Below are positions 35,926 through 44,822 of a DNA stretch of 64,000 nt, piece after piece. Position 1 is the stretch's first letter. Every line of letters begins with the position of its first letter. The position numbers were made by a program, and so were the translations under genes. Origin of the DNA: an uncultured Subdoligranulum sp. (lineage in GTDB: Bacteria; Bacillota; Clostridia; Oscillospirales; Ruminococcaceae); the NCBI RefSeq assembly GCF_963931595.1, contig NZ_OZ007030.1, forward strand, positions 372,001-436,000, written 5' to 3'. Below the pieces are notes generated by a model that saw nothing but the letters and a program-made list of their open reading frames with translations, searched no databases and was not told the DNA's origin.

Positions 35926-37356
35926 CTACAGTGTGTCCTTGTTGGTGCCCAGAATGAGCCGGGAATCGCCGCCGCACTTGGTGATGGCTTCGGCGGGCAG
36001 TCCCAGTTCCCGGGCCAGAATTTCCAGCACCCGGGGGCTGCAGAACCCGGCCTGACAGCGTCCCATCCCGGCACGGGTGCGCCGCTTGACGCCGTCCAGG
36101 CTGCGGGCACCGGGCACCCGGTGGATGGCGTCGAGAATCTCCCCCTCGGTCACCGTCTCGCACCGGCAGACGATCCGCCCGTAGGCGGGATGTTCCCGGA
36201 TCAGGGCGGCCCGCTCCTCGAAGGAGAGGGTCTTGGGGTCGAGGATCCCCTTGCGGCAGGGGTCAAAATCGGGATTTTCCGCAAGGTGCAGGATATCCCG
36301 CACCAGGGCGGCCACTTCCAGGCCGATGGCCGGGCTGGCAGACAGCCCCGGCGACTCGATGCCCGCGCAGTCCACGAACCCCGGCGCCGCCTCGCCGATG
36401 AAAAATTCATGCCGGACCTCGTGGGCCCGCAGCCCCGCAAAGCTGGTGATGGTCTGGCGCAGGGGAAGGTCCTTCACGGCCCGGCCCGCCTTGGCGCGCA
36501 CCTCGGCCAGCTCGTCGGCGGTGGTGGCGGTGTCCTCCTTGTCGGGAATGTCGGTGGCGGTGGGGCCGATGAGCAGGTTGCCGTGGACGGTGGGGGTCAC
36601 CAGCACCCCCTTGCCGTACTTGCCCGGCAGCTGAAAGATGGTGTGGTGTACATGGTCCCCCGCCGTGCGGTCCAGCAGGAAGTAGTCCCCCCGCCGCGGG
36701 ATGATGGTCATGGTGTCGCCGCTGACCTGGTTGTGCAGTTCGTCGGCGTGCACCCCCGCCGCATTGACGATGCAGCGCCCCTCCAGCGGGCCGCGGCTGG
36801 TTTCCAGCCGCCAGCCGCCCTGGATGGGTTCGATGCGCTGCACCTCGGTGTCAAACTGGAACCGCACACCGTTCTTGGCGGCGTTCTCGGCCAGGGCGTA
36901 GGTCAGCCCGAAGGGACAGACGATGCCGCCGGTGGGCGCCCACAGCGCCGCCACCGCCTCGTCGGCGATATTGGGTTCCAGGGCACACAGCTCGGGGCGT
37001 TCGATGATGCGCAGCCCCTCCACGCCGTTGGCGATGCCGTTGGCCAGCAGTTTCTCCAGGGCGGGGCGGTCCTCCTCGCTGAGGCAGACCACCAGACTGC
37101 CGCACTGCCGGTAGGAAAAATCCAGCTCTTTGGCGAGTTCCGGCATTCGGCGGCTGCCCGCCACATTGAGGGCGGCCATCCGGCTGCCGGCGGGGGCGTC
37201 AAACCCCGCGTGGACGATGGCACTGTTGGCCTTGGTGGTGCCGCAGCAGACATCCTCCGCCTTGTCCACCAGCAGAATGTCCGCCCGGTAGCGGCTCAGT
37301 TCCCGGGCCGCCGCGCAGCCCGACACCCCGCCGCCGATGATGATGACATCGGTCAT
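35926..37356 (-). CDS. GlpA-like FAD-dependent glycerol-3-phosphate dehydrogenase with BFD domain
   Basis: DAO-family flavoprotein of 476 residues. N-terminal FAD motif [19 protein letters not shown], then [15 protein letters not shown] as in anaerobic GlpA. The last 90 residues form a BFD-like [2Fe-2S] domain with cysteines in [13 protein letters not shown] and [10 protein letters not shown]. Next to glpK it should oxidise glycerol-3-phosphate to dihydroxyacetone phosphate under anaerobic conditions. The start overlaps the glpK stop by four bases (ATGA), so translation is coupled. Some relatives are annotated as L-2-hydroxyglutarate oxidase; the neighbours favour the glycerol role. Confidence 0.9.
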   Translation of the reverse strand: MTDVIIIGGGVSGCAAARELSRYRADILLVDKAEDVCCGTTKANSAIVHAGFDAPAGSRMAALNVAGSRRMPELAKELDFSYRQCGSLVVCLSEEDRPALEKLLANGIANGVEGLRIIERPELCALEPNIADEAVAALWAPTGGIVCPFGLTYALAENAAKNGVRFQFDTEVQRIEPIQGGWRLETSRGPLEGRCIVNAAGVHADELHNQVSGDTMTIIPRRGDYFLLDRTAGDHVHHTIFQLPGKYGKGVLVTPTVHGNLLIGPTATDIPDKEDTATTADELAEVRAKAGRAVKDLPLRQTITSFAGLRAHEVRHEFFIGEAAPGFVDCAGIESPGLSASPAIGLEVAALVRDILHLAENPDFDPCRKGILDPKTLSFEERAALIREHPAYGRIVCRCETVTEGEILDAIHRVPGARSLDGVKRRTRAGMGRCQAGFCSPRVLEILARELGLPAEAITKCGGDSRLILGTNKDTL

Positions 37357-38861
37357 TTCTCTTCCTCCTCCTCCCGGGCCCAGTCAAAGGCGCAGCGCAC
37401 GGCCTTGTTCCAGCCCCGGATGCGCCGGGCCCGGTCCGCCTCGCTGATCTGCGGGGTGAAGACCCGGTCCACCGCCCGGTTCTGCAGCACCCCGGCGGGG
37501 CTGTCCCAGTAGCCCACCGCCAGCCCGGCCAGATAGGCCGCGCCCAGGGCGGTGGTTTCCACACAGCTGGGCCGTTCCACCGGCGCGCCGCTGATATCCG
37601 CCTGGGCCTGCAGCAGATAGTTGTTGGCCGAGGCCCCGCCGTCCACTTTCAGCATGGCCAGCCGGATGCCCGCGTCGGCCTCCATGGCCTTGAGCACATC
37701 GTTGACCTGGTAGCACAGGCTGTCCAGCGTGGCGCGGATGATGTGGTTCTTGTTGCAGCCCCGGGTCAGTCCCACGATGGCGCCCCGGGCGTACTGGTCC
37801 CAGTGGGGGGCGCCCAGCCCCGTGAAGGCCGGCACCACATAGCAGCCGTTGGTGTCGGGCACCTTCAGGGCCATGTACTCGGAATCCCGGGCCTCCTCCA
37901 GGATCTTCAGTTCGTCCCGCAGCCACTGGATGGCGGCCCCCGCCACAAAGATGGACCCCTCCAGGGCGTAGGTCACCTTGCCGCCCAGTCCCCAGGCGAT
38001 GGTGGTCACCAGCCCGTTGCGGCTGAGCACCGGCCGGTCGCCGGTGTTCATCAGCAGGAAGCCGCCGGTGCCGTAGGTGTTCTTGGCGTCCCCCGGCGTG
38101 AAACAGGCCTGCCCGAAGAGGGCCGCCTGCTGGTCGCCCGCCGAACCGGCGATCTTGATCTCGCCGCCGAAGTGCATGGGGTCGGCGTACTCGTAAAAGC
38201 CGCTGTTGGGCACCGGCTTGGGCAGCATGCAGCGGGGAATGTTGAGAATTTCCAGGATCTCGTCGTCCCAGTCCAGCGTGTGGATGTTGAACAGCATCGT
38301 CCGGCTGGCGTTGGCGTAGTCGGTCACATGGATCTTGCCGCAGGTCAGCTTCCAGATCAGCCAGGTCTCCACCGTGCCGAAGAGCAGTTCCCCCGCCTCG
38401 GCCCGGGCCCGGGCGCCTTCCACGTTTTCGAGGATCCACAGCAGCTTGGTGGCGGAAAAATAGGCGTCGATGATGAGCCCCGTCTTCTCCCGGAACCGCT
38501 CGGTGAGGCCCCGGGCCTTGAGCCGGTCGCACAGTTCGCTGGTGCGGCGGCACTGCCAGACGATGGCCCGGCAGACCGGTTCGCCGGTGTTGCGGTCCCA
38601 GACGATGGTGGTCTCCCGCTGGTTGGTGATGCCGATGGCCGCGATGTCGGCCGCCGAGGCGCCGATCTGGTTCATGGCCGAGAGCGCCACGCCCAGCTGG
38701 GTGGTCCAGATCTCGTTGGCGTCGTGTTCCACCCAGCCCGGTTTGGGGAAGTACTGGGTGAATTCCTTCTGGGCCACACTGCACATGTGACCCTGCTTGT
38801 CGAAGAGGATGCAGCGGTTGGAGGTGGTGCCGGCATCCAGTGCCATGATGTATTGTGCCAT
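37353..38861 (-). CDS. glpK: Glycerol kinase
   Basis: FGGY-family kinase of 502 residues that phosphorylates glycerol. It starts [18 protein letters not shown] (phosphate loop) and has the [20 protein letters not shown] stretch. It also has [33 protein letters not shown], and [18 protein letters not shown]. The start at 38861 follows AAGGAG; the 50 extra residues of the longest frame are promoter. It leads a four-gene operon, but no glycerol facilitator gene (glpF) is seen nearby. Confidence 0.97.
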   Translation of the reverse strand: MAQYIMALDAGTTSNRCILFDKQGHMCSVAQKEFTQYFPKPGWVEHDANEIWTTQLGVALSAMNQIGASAADIAAIGITNQRETTIVWDRNTGEPVCRAIVWQCRRTSELCDRLKARGLTERFREKTGLIIDAYFSATKLLWILENVEGARARAEAGELLFGTVETWLIWKLTCGKIHVTDYANASRTMLFNIHTLDWDDEILEILNIPRCMLPKPVPNSGFYEYADPMHFGGEIKIAGSAGDQQAALFGQACFTPGDAKNTYGTGGFLLMNTGDRPVLSRNGLVTTIAWGLGGKVTYALEGSIFVAGAAIQWLRDELKILEEARDSEYMALKVPDTNGCYVVPAFTGLGAPHWDQYARGAIVGLTRGCNKNHIIRATLDSLCYQVNDVLKAMEADAGIRLAMLKVDGGASANNYLLQAQADISGAPVERPSCVETTALGAAYLAGLAVGYWDSPAGVLQNRAVDRVFTPQISEADRARRIRGWNKAVRCAFDWAREEEEEK

Positions 38862-38917
38862 AGCGGTGCTCCTTCTCCCCGGAAGTTTTTGCAGGGGTGC
38901 GCAATTTGTATAAAAAT

Positions 38918-38945
38918 ATTGTAGCATACCCCCTGTAAACTGCAA
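38918..38945 (-). promoter_or_regulatory. Promoter of the glycerol operon
   Basis: On the minus strand TTGCAG (38945-38940) and TACAAT (38923-38918) are 16 bases apart, with TGC before the -10 (extended). It lies about 57 bases before glpK. Confidence 0.65.
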
Positions 38946-39023
38946 CAATTGCCGGGGCTGACCCGGAAAAATCTGCAAAACCCACAAAGGAGCACGCCTG
39001 CTTTTGGGCAATCTGCGGGCAGC

Positions 39024-39052
39024 AAAAAAGCCGCACCCGGGCAGGGTGCGGC
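39024..39052 (-). terminator. Terminator after the KdpE-like gene
   Basis: A 9-bp stem (GCCGCACCC, 39030-39038, with 39044-39052) followed on the minus strand by TTTTTT. It ends the K+ operon. Confidence 0.85.
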
Positions 39053-39060
39053 AGGAAAGC

Positions 39061-39753
39061 TTATTCGATTTTCATCATGCGGTAGCCCACGCCGATGTGG
39101 GTCTGGATGTACTGGGGCGACCCGGGGGCGGACTCCAGCTTTTTGCGCAGGGTGGCCATGAAGACCCGCAGGGAGGCCACGTCGTTCTCCCAGCTGGTCC
39201 CCCACACCTTTTGGGTGATGTAGGTGTGGGTGAGCACCTTGCCGCAGTTGCGGGCCATCAGACAGAGCAGCTTGTACTCGATGGGGGTCAGGTGCAGTTC
39301 CTGGCCGTTCAGGTAGGCGCAGCCGGCGGCAAAGTCGATGGTCAGCTGGCCGTTGGTGAGCACCGGGCTGCCCCCGGCGTGCATGGCGGAAAGCCGCCGC
39401 TGGGTCACCCGCAGCCGGGCCAGCAGCTCCTCCACCGAGAAGGGCTTGGTCAGGTAGTCGTCGGCGCCGGAGTCCAGCGCCTCGATCTTGTCGGCGTCCT
39501 CGCTGCGGGCACTGATGACGATGATGGGCATGTCCGACCAGCTGCGCACCCGGCGGATGACCTCCACGCCGTCCAGATCGGGCAGGCCCAGGTCCAGCAG
39601 CATGATGTCGGGGGCGCTGGTGGCAGCTTCCCGCAAAGCGGCCTCGCCGCAGTCCGCCACCAGGTAGCGGTAGTCATGGGTTTTCAGGGTGGTGGCCATC
39701 AGGTTGCGGATGGGCGGATCGTCCTCCACCACCAGGATCAGCGGTTTATTCAT
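39061..39753 (-). CDS. KdpE-like response regulator
   Basis: OmpR/PhoB-type regulator of 230 residues. The receiver domain has acidic EDD near residue 10, the phosphorylation site in [12 protein letters not shown] near residue 53, and a conserved Lys in [10 protein letters not shown]. The C-terminal winged helix shows [21 protein letters not shown] and HIGVGYRMM. It is closest to KdpE, which controls K+ uptake. The start overlaps the end of the histidine kinase by 8 bases. Its genes sit downstream of ktrB/ktrA, not a kdpFABC operon, so it most likely regulates Ktr. Confidence 0.92.
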   Translation of the reverse strand: MNKPLILVVEDDPPIRNLMATTLKTHDYRYLVADCGEAALREAATSAPDIMLLDLGLPDLDGVEVIRRVRSWSDMPIIVISARSEDADKIEALDSGADDYLTKPFSVEELLARLRVTQRRLSAMHAGGSPVLTNGQLTIDFAAGCAYLNGQELHLTPIEYKLLCLMARNCGKVLTHTYITQKVWGTSWENDVASLRVFMATLRKKLESAPGSPQYIQTHIGVGYRMMKIE

Positions 39754-40849
39754 GCAGCGTTACCTCCCCACGCGGCACCGTAAAGGTGAAGTTGCACCCG
39801 TGCGGCGGGTTGTCGGTCAGGGTGATGGTGCCCCCGTGGGCATCCACGATGGCCTTGCAAAGGGCCAGCCCCAGTCCCAGACTGCGGCGGCTGTCGGCGA
39901 CCTTGCGCTCGCCGGTGTAGAACATCTCAAAGACATGGGGCTGCACGTCGGGGGCGATGCCGGGGCCGTCGTCCGCCACCGAGATGGCCACAAAATCCCC
40001 CTGGGCCCGGGCGGCCACCGTGATGGTGGACCCGGCGGGGGTGTATTTGACGGCGTTGTCCACCAGGTTGAGCAGCACCTGCACAATGAGCCGGGCGTCC
40101 ATCCGGCCCAGCAGCAGTTCGTCGGGCAGGTCCACCCGCAGCGTGTGTTCGCTGCTCTTGCGGTGGGTGTGGCGCAGCGCCTCCTCGATGACTTCCCCCA
40201 CCAGTTCGGTGGAGAGGCGCAGATTCATCCGGCCGTCCTCGATGCGGGTGATGGAGAGCAGATTCTCCACCAGGTTGATGAGCCAGATGGAATCGTCGTA
40301 GATATCCAGAAAAATCTGCTGCCGGGCCTCGCCGTCCAGCTTTTCGTCGTTGGCCAGCAGGTTGGCGGCGTTGCCCGAGATGGAGGTCAGCGGGGTGCGC
40401 AGATCGTGGGAGATGGCCCGCAGCAGGTCGGCGCGGAGCTGTTCGTTCTTGGCCAGCAGGGCGGCCCGCTCCTTCTCCTCGATGTTGCGGATGTTCTGGA
40501 TGGAGAGCGTCACCGTGATGATGGAGACGATGAGCATGATGGCGATGGTGATGGGGTAGCCCTTCTCGTAGGCGTGGAGCGTCAGCCGCGGTTCGGTGAA
40601 GAAGAAGTTGAACAGCAGCACGCTGGCCACCGAACTGAGCACGCCGCAGAAATAACTGCGGGTGAACAGGGAGGTGAGCAGCGTTCCCAGCACATACACC
40701 GAGATGATGTTGGCCTTGGTGAAGGCAGACTGCCAGAACAGATTGCCGATGGCGGTGCCGGCCGCCAGGATCAGCAGCGTCACCACCAGATCCTGCCAGC
40801 GGGGCACCACCTGGGCCCGCAGACCGTGGGCCTGTTTCTGCCGTGTCAT
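39746..40849 (-). CDS. KdpD-like sensor histidine kinase lacking the N-terminal KdpD domain
   Basis: Membrane kinase of 367 residues. Four hydrophobic segments at about 18-110 form the DUF4118 region of KdpD. The dimerisation/phosphoacceptor helix is ISHDLRTPLTSISGNAA near residue 155, followed by the N box LLNLVDNAVKYTP and G boxes VADDGPGIAP and SLGLGLALCKAI. The roughly 400-residue KdpD/Usp-like cytoplasmic sensing part of full KdpD is absent: the protein starts just before the membrane domain. The ATG at 40849 follows GGGGAGGCGG. It is translationally coupled to its regulator. Confidence 0.92.
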   Translation of the reverse strand: MTRQKQAHGLRAQVVPRWQDLVVTLLILAAGTAIGNLFWQSAFTKANIISVYVLGTLLTSLFTRSYFCGVLSSVASVLLFNFFFTEPRLTLHAYEKGYPITIAIMLIVSIITVTLSIQNIRNIEEKERAALLAKNEQLRADLLRAISHDLRTPLTSISGNAANLLANDEKLDGEARQQIFLDIYDDSIWLINLVENLLSITRIEDGRMNLRLSTELVGEVIEEALRHTHRKSSEHTLRVDLPDELLLGRMDARLIVQVLLNLVDNAVKYTPAGSTITVAARAQGDFVAISVADDGPGIAPDVQPHVFEMFYTGERKVADSRRSLGLGLALCKAIVDAHGGTITLTDNPPHGCNFTFTVPRGEVTLHE

Positions 40850-40868
40850 ACCGCAACCGCCTCCCCTC

Positions 40869-40881
40869 TGGTATCATACCA
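40869..40881 (-). promoter_or_regulatory. Possible internal promoter/operator of the kinase-regulator pair
   Basis: The 13-base palindrome TGGTATCATACCA contains, on the minus strand, an extended -10 (TGG TATGAT). It lies 20 bases before the kinase start. No good -35 is visible, so this is tentative. Confidence 0.3.
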
Positions 40882-40909
40882 CAGAAGGGCACCGGACGCC
40901 AGTGCCCCT

Positions 40910-41056
40910 TCAGTCATCCCGGCCGGGCAGGTTGTCGTCCTGGTGTTTCCGGCGGGCCTTGCGGTATCGGTCCATAAAGCTGTCCAGATGCCGGCAGATA
41001 AACCAGCCGAACGAGCCGGCCGTCAGCATCAGGAAACCCAGTATCCATTCTTTCAC
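40910..41056 (-). CDS. 48-residue single-span membrane peptide in the K+ operon
   Basis: GTG start with an excellent AAAGGAGGCGG ribosome site, 21 bases after the ktrA stop. Product begins VKEWILGFLMLTAGSFGWFI (one transmembrane helix) and continues with a strongly basic segment (HLDSFMDRYRKARRKHQDD). It ends at a TGA 60 bases before the kinase. No family recognised. Position between ktrA and the KdpD-like kinase suggests a small accessory subunit, comparable in idea with KdpF or a kinase-modulating peptide. Codon use matches its neighbours, which supports a real gene. Confidence 0.7.
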   Translation of the reverse strand: MKEWILGFLMLTAGSFGWFICRHLDSFMDRYRKARRKHQDDNLPGRDD

Positions 41057-41077
41057 AGAGTCCGCCTCCTTTTCAGC

Positions 41078-41725
41078 TTACAGGTGGAAGCAGCGTTTGA
41101 TGGAACGGTATTCCCCCAGCACCAGCAGATGGCCGTCGGCGGGCAGCACGGTGCCGGAGGCAATGTTCACCATGACCGAACCGTTTTTCTTGATGCCCAG
41201 CAGGTTGATGCCGTATTTCTTGCGGATGTCCAGGTCGCCCACCGTCTGGCCCACCCAGTTTTCGGGGGTGGGCACCTCCATGATGGCGTTGTTGGCGTCC
41301 AGCTCCACATAGTCCACCAGATGGCTGGACCCGTAGCGCACCGCCGCCCACTTGGCCAGCTGCTTTTCGGGGTAGAGAACCTCGTCGGCGCCGTTGCGCA
41401 GCAGGAACTTGGCCTGCACGTCCCGCTCGGCGCGGGAAACCACCAGCTGGGCGCCCAGCTCCTTGAGCAGGGAGGTGGTCTCCAGCGAGCTCTGGAAATC
41501 CCCGCTGATGGCCACGATGCAGACATCGAAGTTGCGCACGCCCAGGGCTTTCAGGAATTCGGCGTTGGTGCTGTCGCCGATCTGGGCGTTGGTGACGATG
41601 TCCAGCACATCGTTGACCCGGTCTTCGTTGGAATCCACGGCCATGATCTGGTGGCCCTGGGCGTTGAGCTGCATAGCGATGTGGCGGCCGAAACGGCCCA
41701 GGCCGATGAGCAAGAATGATTTCAT
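41078..41725 (-). CDS. ktrA: K+ uptake regulatory subunit KtrA (TrkA/RCK family)
   Basis: Cytoplasmic ring-forming RCK protein of 215 residues. The NAD(H)/ATP-binding Rossmann motif LLIGLGRFGRHIA is at the N-terminus. AVDSNEDRVNDV carries the acidic ribose-binding residue. A RCK_C domain covers about residues 135-215 (c-di-AMP or ion-binding in relatives). The length fits KtrA, not the duplicated TrkA. It is 18 bases downstream of ktrB. Confidence 0.94.
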   Translation of the reverse strand: MKSFLLIGLGRFGRHIAMQLNAQGHQIMAVDSNEDRVNDVLDIVTNAQIGDSTNAEFLKALGVRNFDVCIVAISGDFQSSLETTSLLKELGAQLVVSRAERDVQAKFLLRNGADEVLYPEKQLAKWAAVRYGSSHLVDYVELDANNAIMEVPTPENWVGQTVGDLDIRKKYGINLLGIKKNGSVMVNIASGTVLPADGHLLVLGEYRSIKRCFHL

Positions 41726-41743
41726 AACGGACTTCCTTTCCCG

Positions 41744-43075
41744 TCAGCCGACGGTAATACGTTCCTGGGGCAGACGGCTGCCGGCCTTGGAGAAGCCGGA
41801 CAGGGCTGCGTAGATCAGGGTCAGGCCGCCCACGCGGCCGATGAACATAAGGGCGATGAGGATGCCCTGGGAGAGAAGCCCCAGGCCGGGGGTGAGCCCC
41901 AGGGAAAGACCCACGGTGCCCACGGCGGAGGCGGCCTCAAAGAGGCAGGCCGACAGGGGCAGACCCTCCACGGCGCTGATGACGAATCCGCCCGCCAGGA
42001 AGAGGGTCAGATACATCATGCCGATGGTGGCGGCGCTGCTGACCACCTTGCCGTCCAGACGGCGGCCGAAGAAGTGGGGCTCGGACTGGCGGCGGAACAC
42101 CGCGATGGCGTTGGCAAAGAGGACCGCCAGGGTGGTGGTCTTCATACCGCCGGCGGTGGACCCCGGCGAGCCGCCGATGAGCATGAGCAGGATGGTGAGG
42201 CCCTGGCCCACGCCGGACAGGGCGGTCAGGTCGGCGGTGTTGAAGCCGGCCGTGCGGGGCGTCACCGACTGGAAGAGGGAAGCCAGCAGCCGCTCCCCGG
42301 CGGGCAGGGCGGAAAACTCCCCGAAGAAGAACCACAGGGCGGGCAGCACGATGAGCAGGGCGGTGGTGGACAGAATGACTTTGCTCTGCATGCGGTAGCG
42401 GTGCAGCCGCAGCTTGTTGGCGCGGATGTCGTCCCAGGTCAGGAAGCCGATGCCGCCCACCACGATGAGGGCCATGATGGTCAGGTTGATGACGGGGTCG
42501 GCGCGGTAACCGGTGAGCGAGATATACTTGGCCTCGGGGGTGCCCAGCAGGTCGAACCCGGCGTTGCAGAAGGCCGAGACCGAGTGGAACACCGCCATCC
42601 AGACCCCGCGCAGGCCGTGGTCACGCCAGAACACCGGCAGCATGCAGAGGGCACCCAGCGCCTCGATGAAGAGGGAAGCCTTGATGATGAAGCCGGTGAG
42701 CCGGACGATGCCGCCCACCTTGGGGGCGGCGATGGCCTCCTGCATGGTGCCGCGCTGCATCAGGGAGATCCTGCGCCCCGACAGCAGCGAGAAGAAGGCG
42801 GCCACCGTGATGACCCCCATGCCGCCGATCTGGATGAGGATGAGGATGACGGCCTGGCCGAACAGCGACCAGTGGGTGGCGGTATCCTGCACCACCAGAC
42901 CCGTCACGCAGACGGCGGAGGTGGCGGTGAAGAGAGCCTGGTGGAAGGGGGTAACGGTGCCGTTCTGGGCCGAAAAGGGCAGCATGAGCAGCAGACTGCC
43001 CCCCAGAATGACGGCAGCAAATAAAAGGATGATGGTTTGAAAGGTTGTCAGCCGCGGCGGGCGGAACCCTGCCAT
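41744..43075 (-). CDS. ktrB: K+ transporter subunit KtrB (TrkH family)
   Basis: Membrane pore of 443 residues that imports K+, usually with Na+ coupling. Repeated M1-P-M2 modules are visible. Selectivity-filter-like segments include ATSAVCVTGLVVQDT, SAFCNAGFDLLG, VTPRTAGFNTADL and AASAVGTVGLSLG. The glycine of each filter loop is present. The ATG at 43075 follows GGGAGGCG; the longer frame runs back through the symporter gene. First gene of the K+ operon. Confidence 0.95.
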   Translation of the reverse strand: MAGFRPPRLTTFQTIILLFAAVILGGSLLLMLPFSAQNGTVTPFHQALFTATSAVCVTGLVVQDTATHWSLFGQAVILILIQIGGMGVITVAAFFSLLSGRRISLMQRGTMQEAIAAPKVGGIVRLTGFIIKASLFIEALGALCMLPVFWRDHGLRGVWMAVFHSVSAFCNAGFDLLGTPEAKYISLTGYRADPVINLTIMALIVVGGIGFLTWDDIRANKLRLHRYRMQSKVILSTTALLIVLPALWFFFGEFSALPAGERLLASLFQSVTPRTAGFNTADLTALSGVGQGLTILLMLIGGSPGSTAGGMKTTTLAVLFANAIAVFRRQSEPHFFGRRLDGKVVSSAATIGMMYLTLFLAGGFVISAVEGLPLSACLFEAASAVGTVGLSLGLTPGLGLLSQGILIALMFIGRVGGLTLIYAALSGFSKAGSRLPQERITVG

Positions 43076-43184
43076 GAAAACGCCTCCCGGAACACAGAAA
43101 TTATATTTTACCATTATAGGGGTGCCCCGGTAAAGAGAGTATAAAAATCCGCCGCCTGACATTAAGACGGTATTAAGATGCACG

Positions 43185-43216
43185 AAAAAAGGCAGGACAC
43201 ATGGAAGTGTCCTGCC
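43185..43216 (-). terminator. Terminator after the Na+/amino-acid symporter gene
   Basis: A 10-bp stem (GGCAGGACAC, 43191-43200, with 43207-43216), followed on the minus strand by TTTTTT. It lies 17 bases past the stop and separates the symporter from the ktr operon. Confidence 0.88.
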
Positions 43217-43232
43217 GGAAGATAGACGATAT

Positions 43233-44615
43233 TCAGCGCTTGACCACGGGAACGGGGTCATCGCAGTGTTTATCCAGGTCGTTGATGTACAGTTTTGTCT
43301 CCCGCACCACCACGCCGGAGAGCAGCAGCACGGCGATGAGGTTGGGAATGGCCATGAGGGCGTTGAGGGTATCGGCCACGGTCCAGACCAGGTTGAGGGC
43401 CACCACGGGGGAGATGGCCGCCACCGCCACATAGAGGATGCGGTAGACGAACTGTCCCTTGCTGCCCACCAGGTATTCCAGGCAGCGCTCGCCGTAGTAG
43501 GACCAGCCCAGCACGGTGGAGAAGGCGAAGGAGATGATGCCCACCACCAGGATGACGGGGCCCAGCAGGGGGATCTGGTCGAAGGCCAGGGTGGTGAGGA
43601 TGCCGCCGTCCGAGATGGCGCCCATGTCGATGGAGGGATTCTTCATGATGCTGGACACCAGCACGAGACCGGTCATCAGGCAGACCACCACAGTATCCCA
43701 GAAGGTGCCGCTGGAGGAGACCAGGGCCTGGCGCACGGGGTTGCGGGTCTGGGCGGCCGCCGCCACGATGGGGGCGGAGCCCATGCCGGATTCGTTGGAG
43801 AACAGGCCCCGGGCGATGCCGTACCGCATGGCCAGCATGATGCCGCCGCCGGTAAGGCCGCCGGCCGCCGCGCCGGGGGTGAAGGCCAGCTTGAGGATGG
43901 TGGCCACGGCGGGCAGCAGGAAGTCGCGGTTGTAGATGAGGATGCCCAGGCAGCCCAGAATGTAGAAGGCGGCCATCAGGGGCACCAGCTTCTCGCAGAC
44001 GGTGGCGATGCTCTGGATGCCGCCGAAGATGACCAGCGCGGTCAGAAAGGCAACCACGGCGCCCACCACCCATTGGGGGATGCCCATGTTGGCCTGGCAG
44101 ACGGTGGCGATGGCGTTCACCTGGGTGGCGCAGCCGATGCCGAAGGAGGCCAGCGTGCCGAACAGGGCGAACAGCACGCCCAGCCATTTCAGGTGCAGGC
44201 CCCGCTCCAGGGCGTACATGGCGCCGCCCTGCATGCGGCCGTCGGCGGTCTTGACGCGGTATTTCACGGCGATGAGTGACTCGGCGTACTTGGTGGCGAT
44301 GCCGAAGATGCCGGCGATCCAGCACCAGAAGACGGCGCCCGGTCCGCCCAGGGCAATGGAGGTGCCCACGCCGATGATGTTGCCGGTGCCGATGGTGGAA
44401 GCCAGGGCGGTGGTCAGGGCGGCGAACTGGGAAACCTCGCCCTCCGCTTCGGGGTCGCGGGTGACCGAAAGGCGGATGGCGGTGAGCAGCTTGCGCTGGA
44501 TGCCGCGGGTGCGCACGGTCATGAACAGGTGAGTGCCCAGCAACAGCAGCATGGTGGGCCAGGCCCACACCCACTGGTTGGTCACGTTGATGAAATTGAC
44601 GATGGCGTCCATCAT
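43233..44615 (-). CDS. Sodium:alanine/glycine symporter (AGCS family)
   Basis: Integral membrane carrier of 460 residues with about 11 hydrophobic segments. It imports alanine or glycine with Na+. Family signatures: ALTTALASTIGTGNIIGVGTS near the N-terminus, VFWCWIAGIFGIATKYAES, GLFSNESGMGSAPIVAAAAQ and SFAFSTVLGWSYYGERCLEY. I start at 44615 (MMDAIVNF) after GGGGGAG; the 38 additional residues of the longest frame are promoter sequence. It is a single-gene unit with its own promoter and terminator. Confidence 0.94.
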   Translation of the reverse strand: MMDAIVNFINVTNQWVWAWPTMLLLLGTHLFMTVRTRGIQRKLLTAIRLSVTRDPEAEGEVSQFAALTTALASTIGTGNIIGVGTSIALGGPGAVFWCWIAGIFGIATKYAESLIAVKYRVKTADGRMQGGAMYALERGLHLKWLGVLFALFGTLASFGIGCATQVNAIATVCQANMGIPQWVVGAVVAFLTALVIFGGIQSIATVCEKLVPLMAAFYILGCLGILIYNRDFLLPAVATILKLAFTPGAAAGGLTGGGIMLAMRYGIARGLFSNESGMGSAPIVAAAAQTRNPVRQALVSSSGTFWDTVVVCLMTGLVLVSSIMKNPSIDMGAISDGGILTTLAFDQIPLLGPVILVVGIISFAFSTVLGWSYYGERCLEYLVGSKGQFVYRILYVAVAAISPVVALNLVWTVADTLNALMAIPNLIAVLLLSGVVVRETKLYINDLDKHCDDPVPVVKR

Positions 44616-44717
44616 GGTTGGTATCTCCCCCTTGGCAGTATTTGACAGCAAAAAAACAGGGCCTGCCGCGCCGTACCTAGCGCGCACACGCCGACGTATC
44701 GATGCAATTCCTATTGT

Positions 44718-44747
44718 ATGATACAACATTTGACGTTACGCCGTCAA
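44718..44747 (-). promoter_or_regulatory. Promoter of the AGCS symporter gene
   Basis: On the minus strand TTGACG (44747-44742) and TATCAT (44723-44718) are 18 bases apart, about 100 bases before the start. Confidence 0.5.
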
Positions 44748-44758
44748 GGCAAACCCTT

Positions 44759-44787
44759 TTGCAAGGAAAAAACCGTTGTGGTACAAT
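44759..44787 (+). promoter_or_regulatory. Promoter of the NTPase-ModE regulator
   Basis: TTGCAA (44759-44764) and TACAAT (44782-44787) with a 17-base spacer. It lies 35 bases before the start and diverges from the symporter promoter. Confidence 0.7.
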
Positions 44788-44822
44788 GGCAGCAGAACCT
44801 TTGCCGAAAGGAGGCCCTGCCC

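Noticed and set aside
43076..43184. c-di-AMP (ydaO) riboswitch before ktrB
   Set aside because: The space between a plausible -10 and the start codon is far too short for the aptamer.
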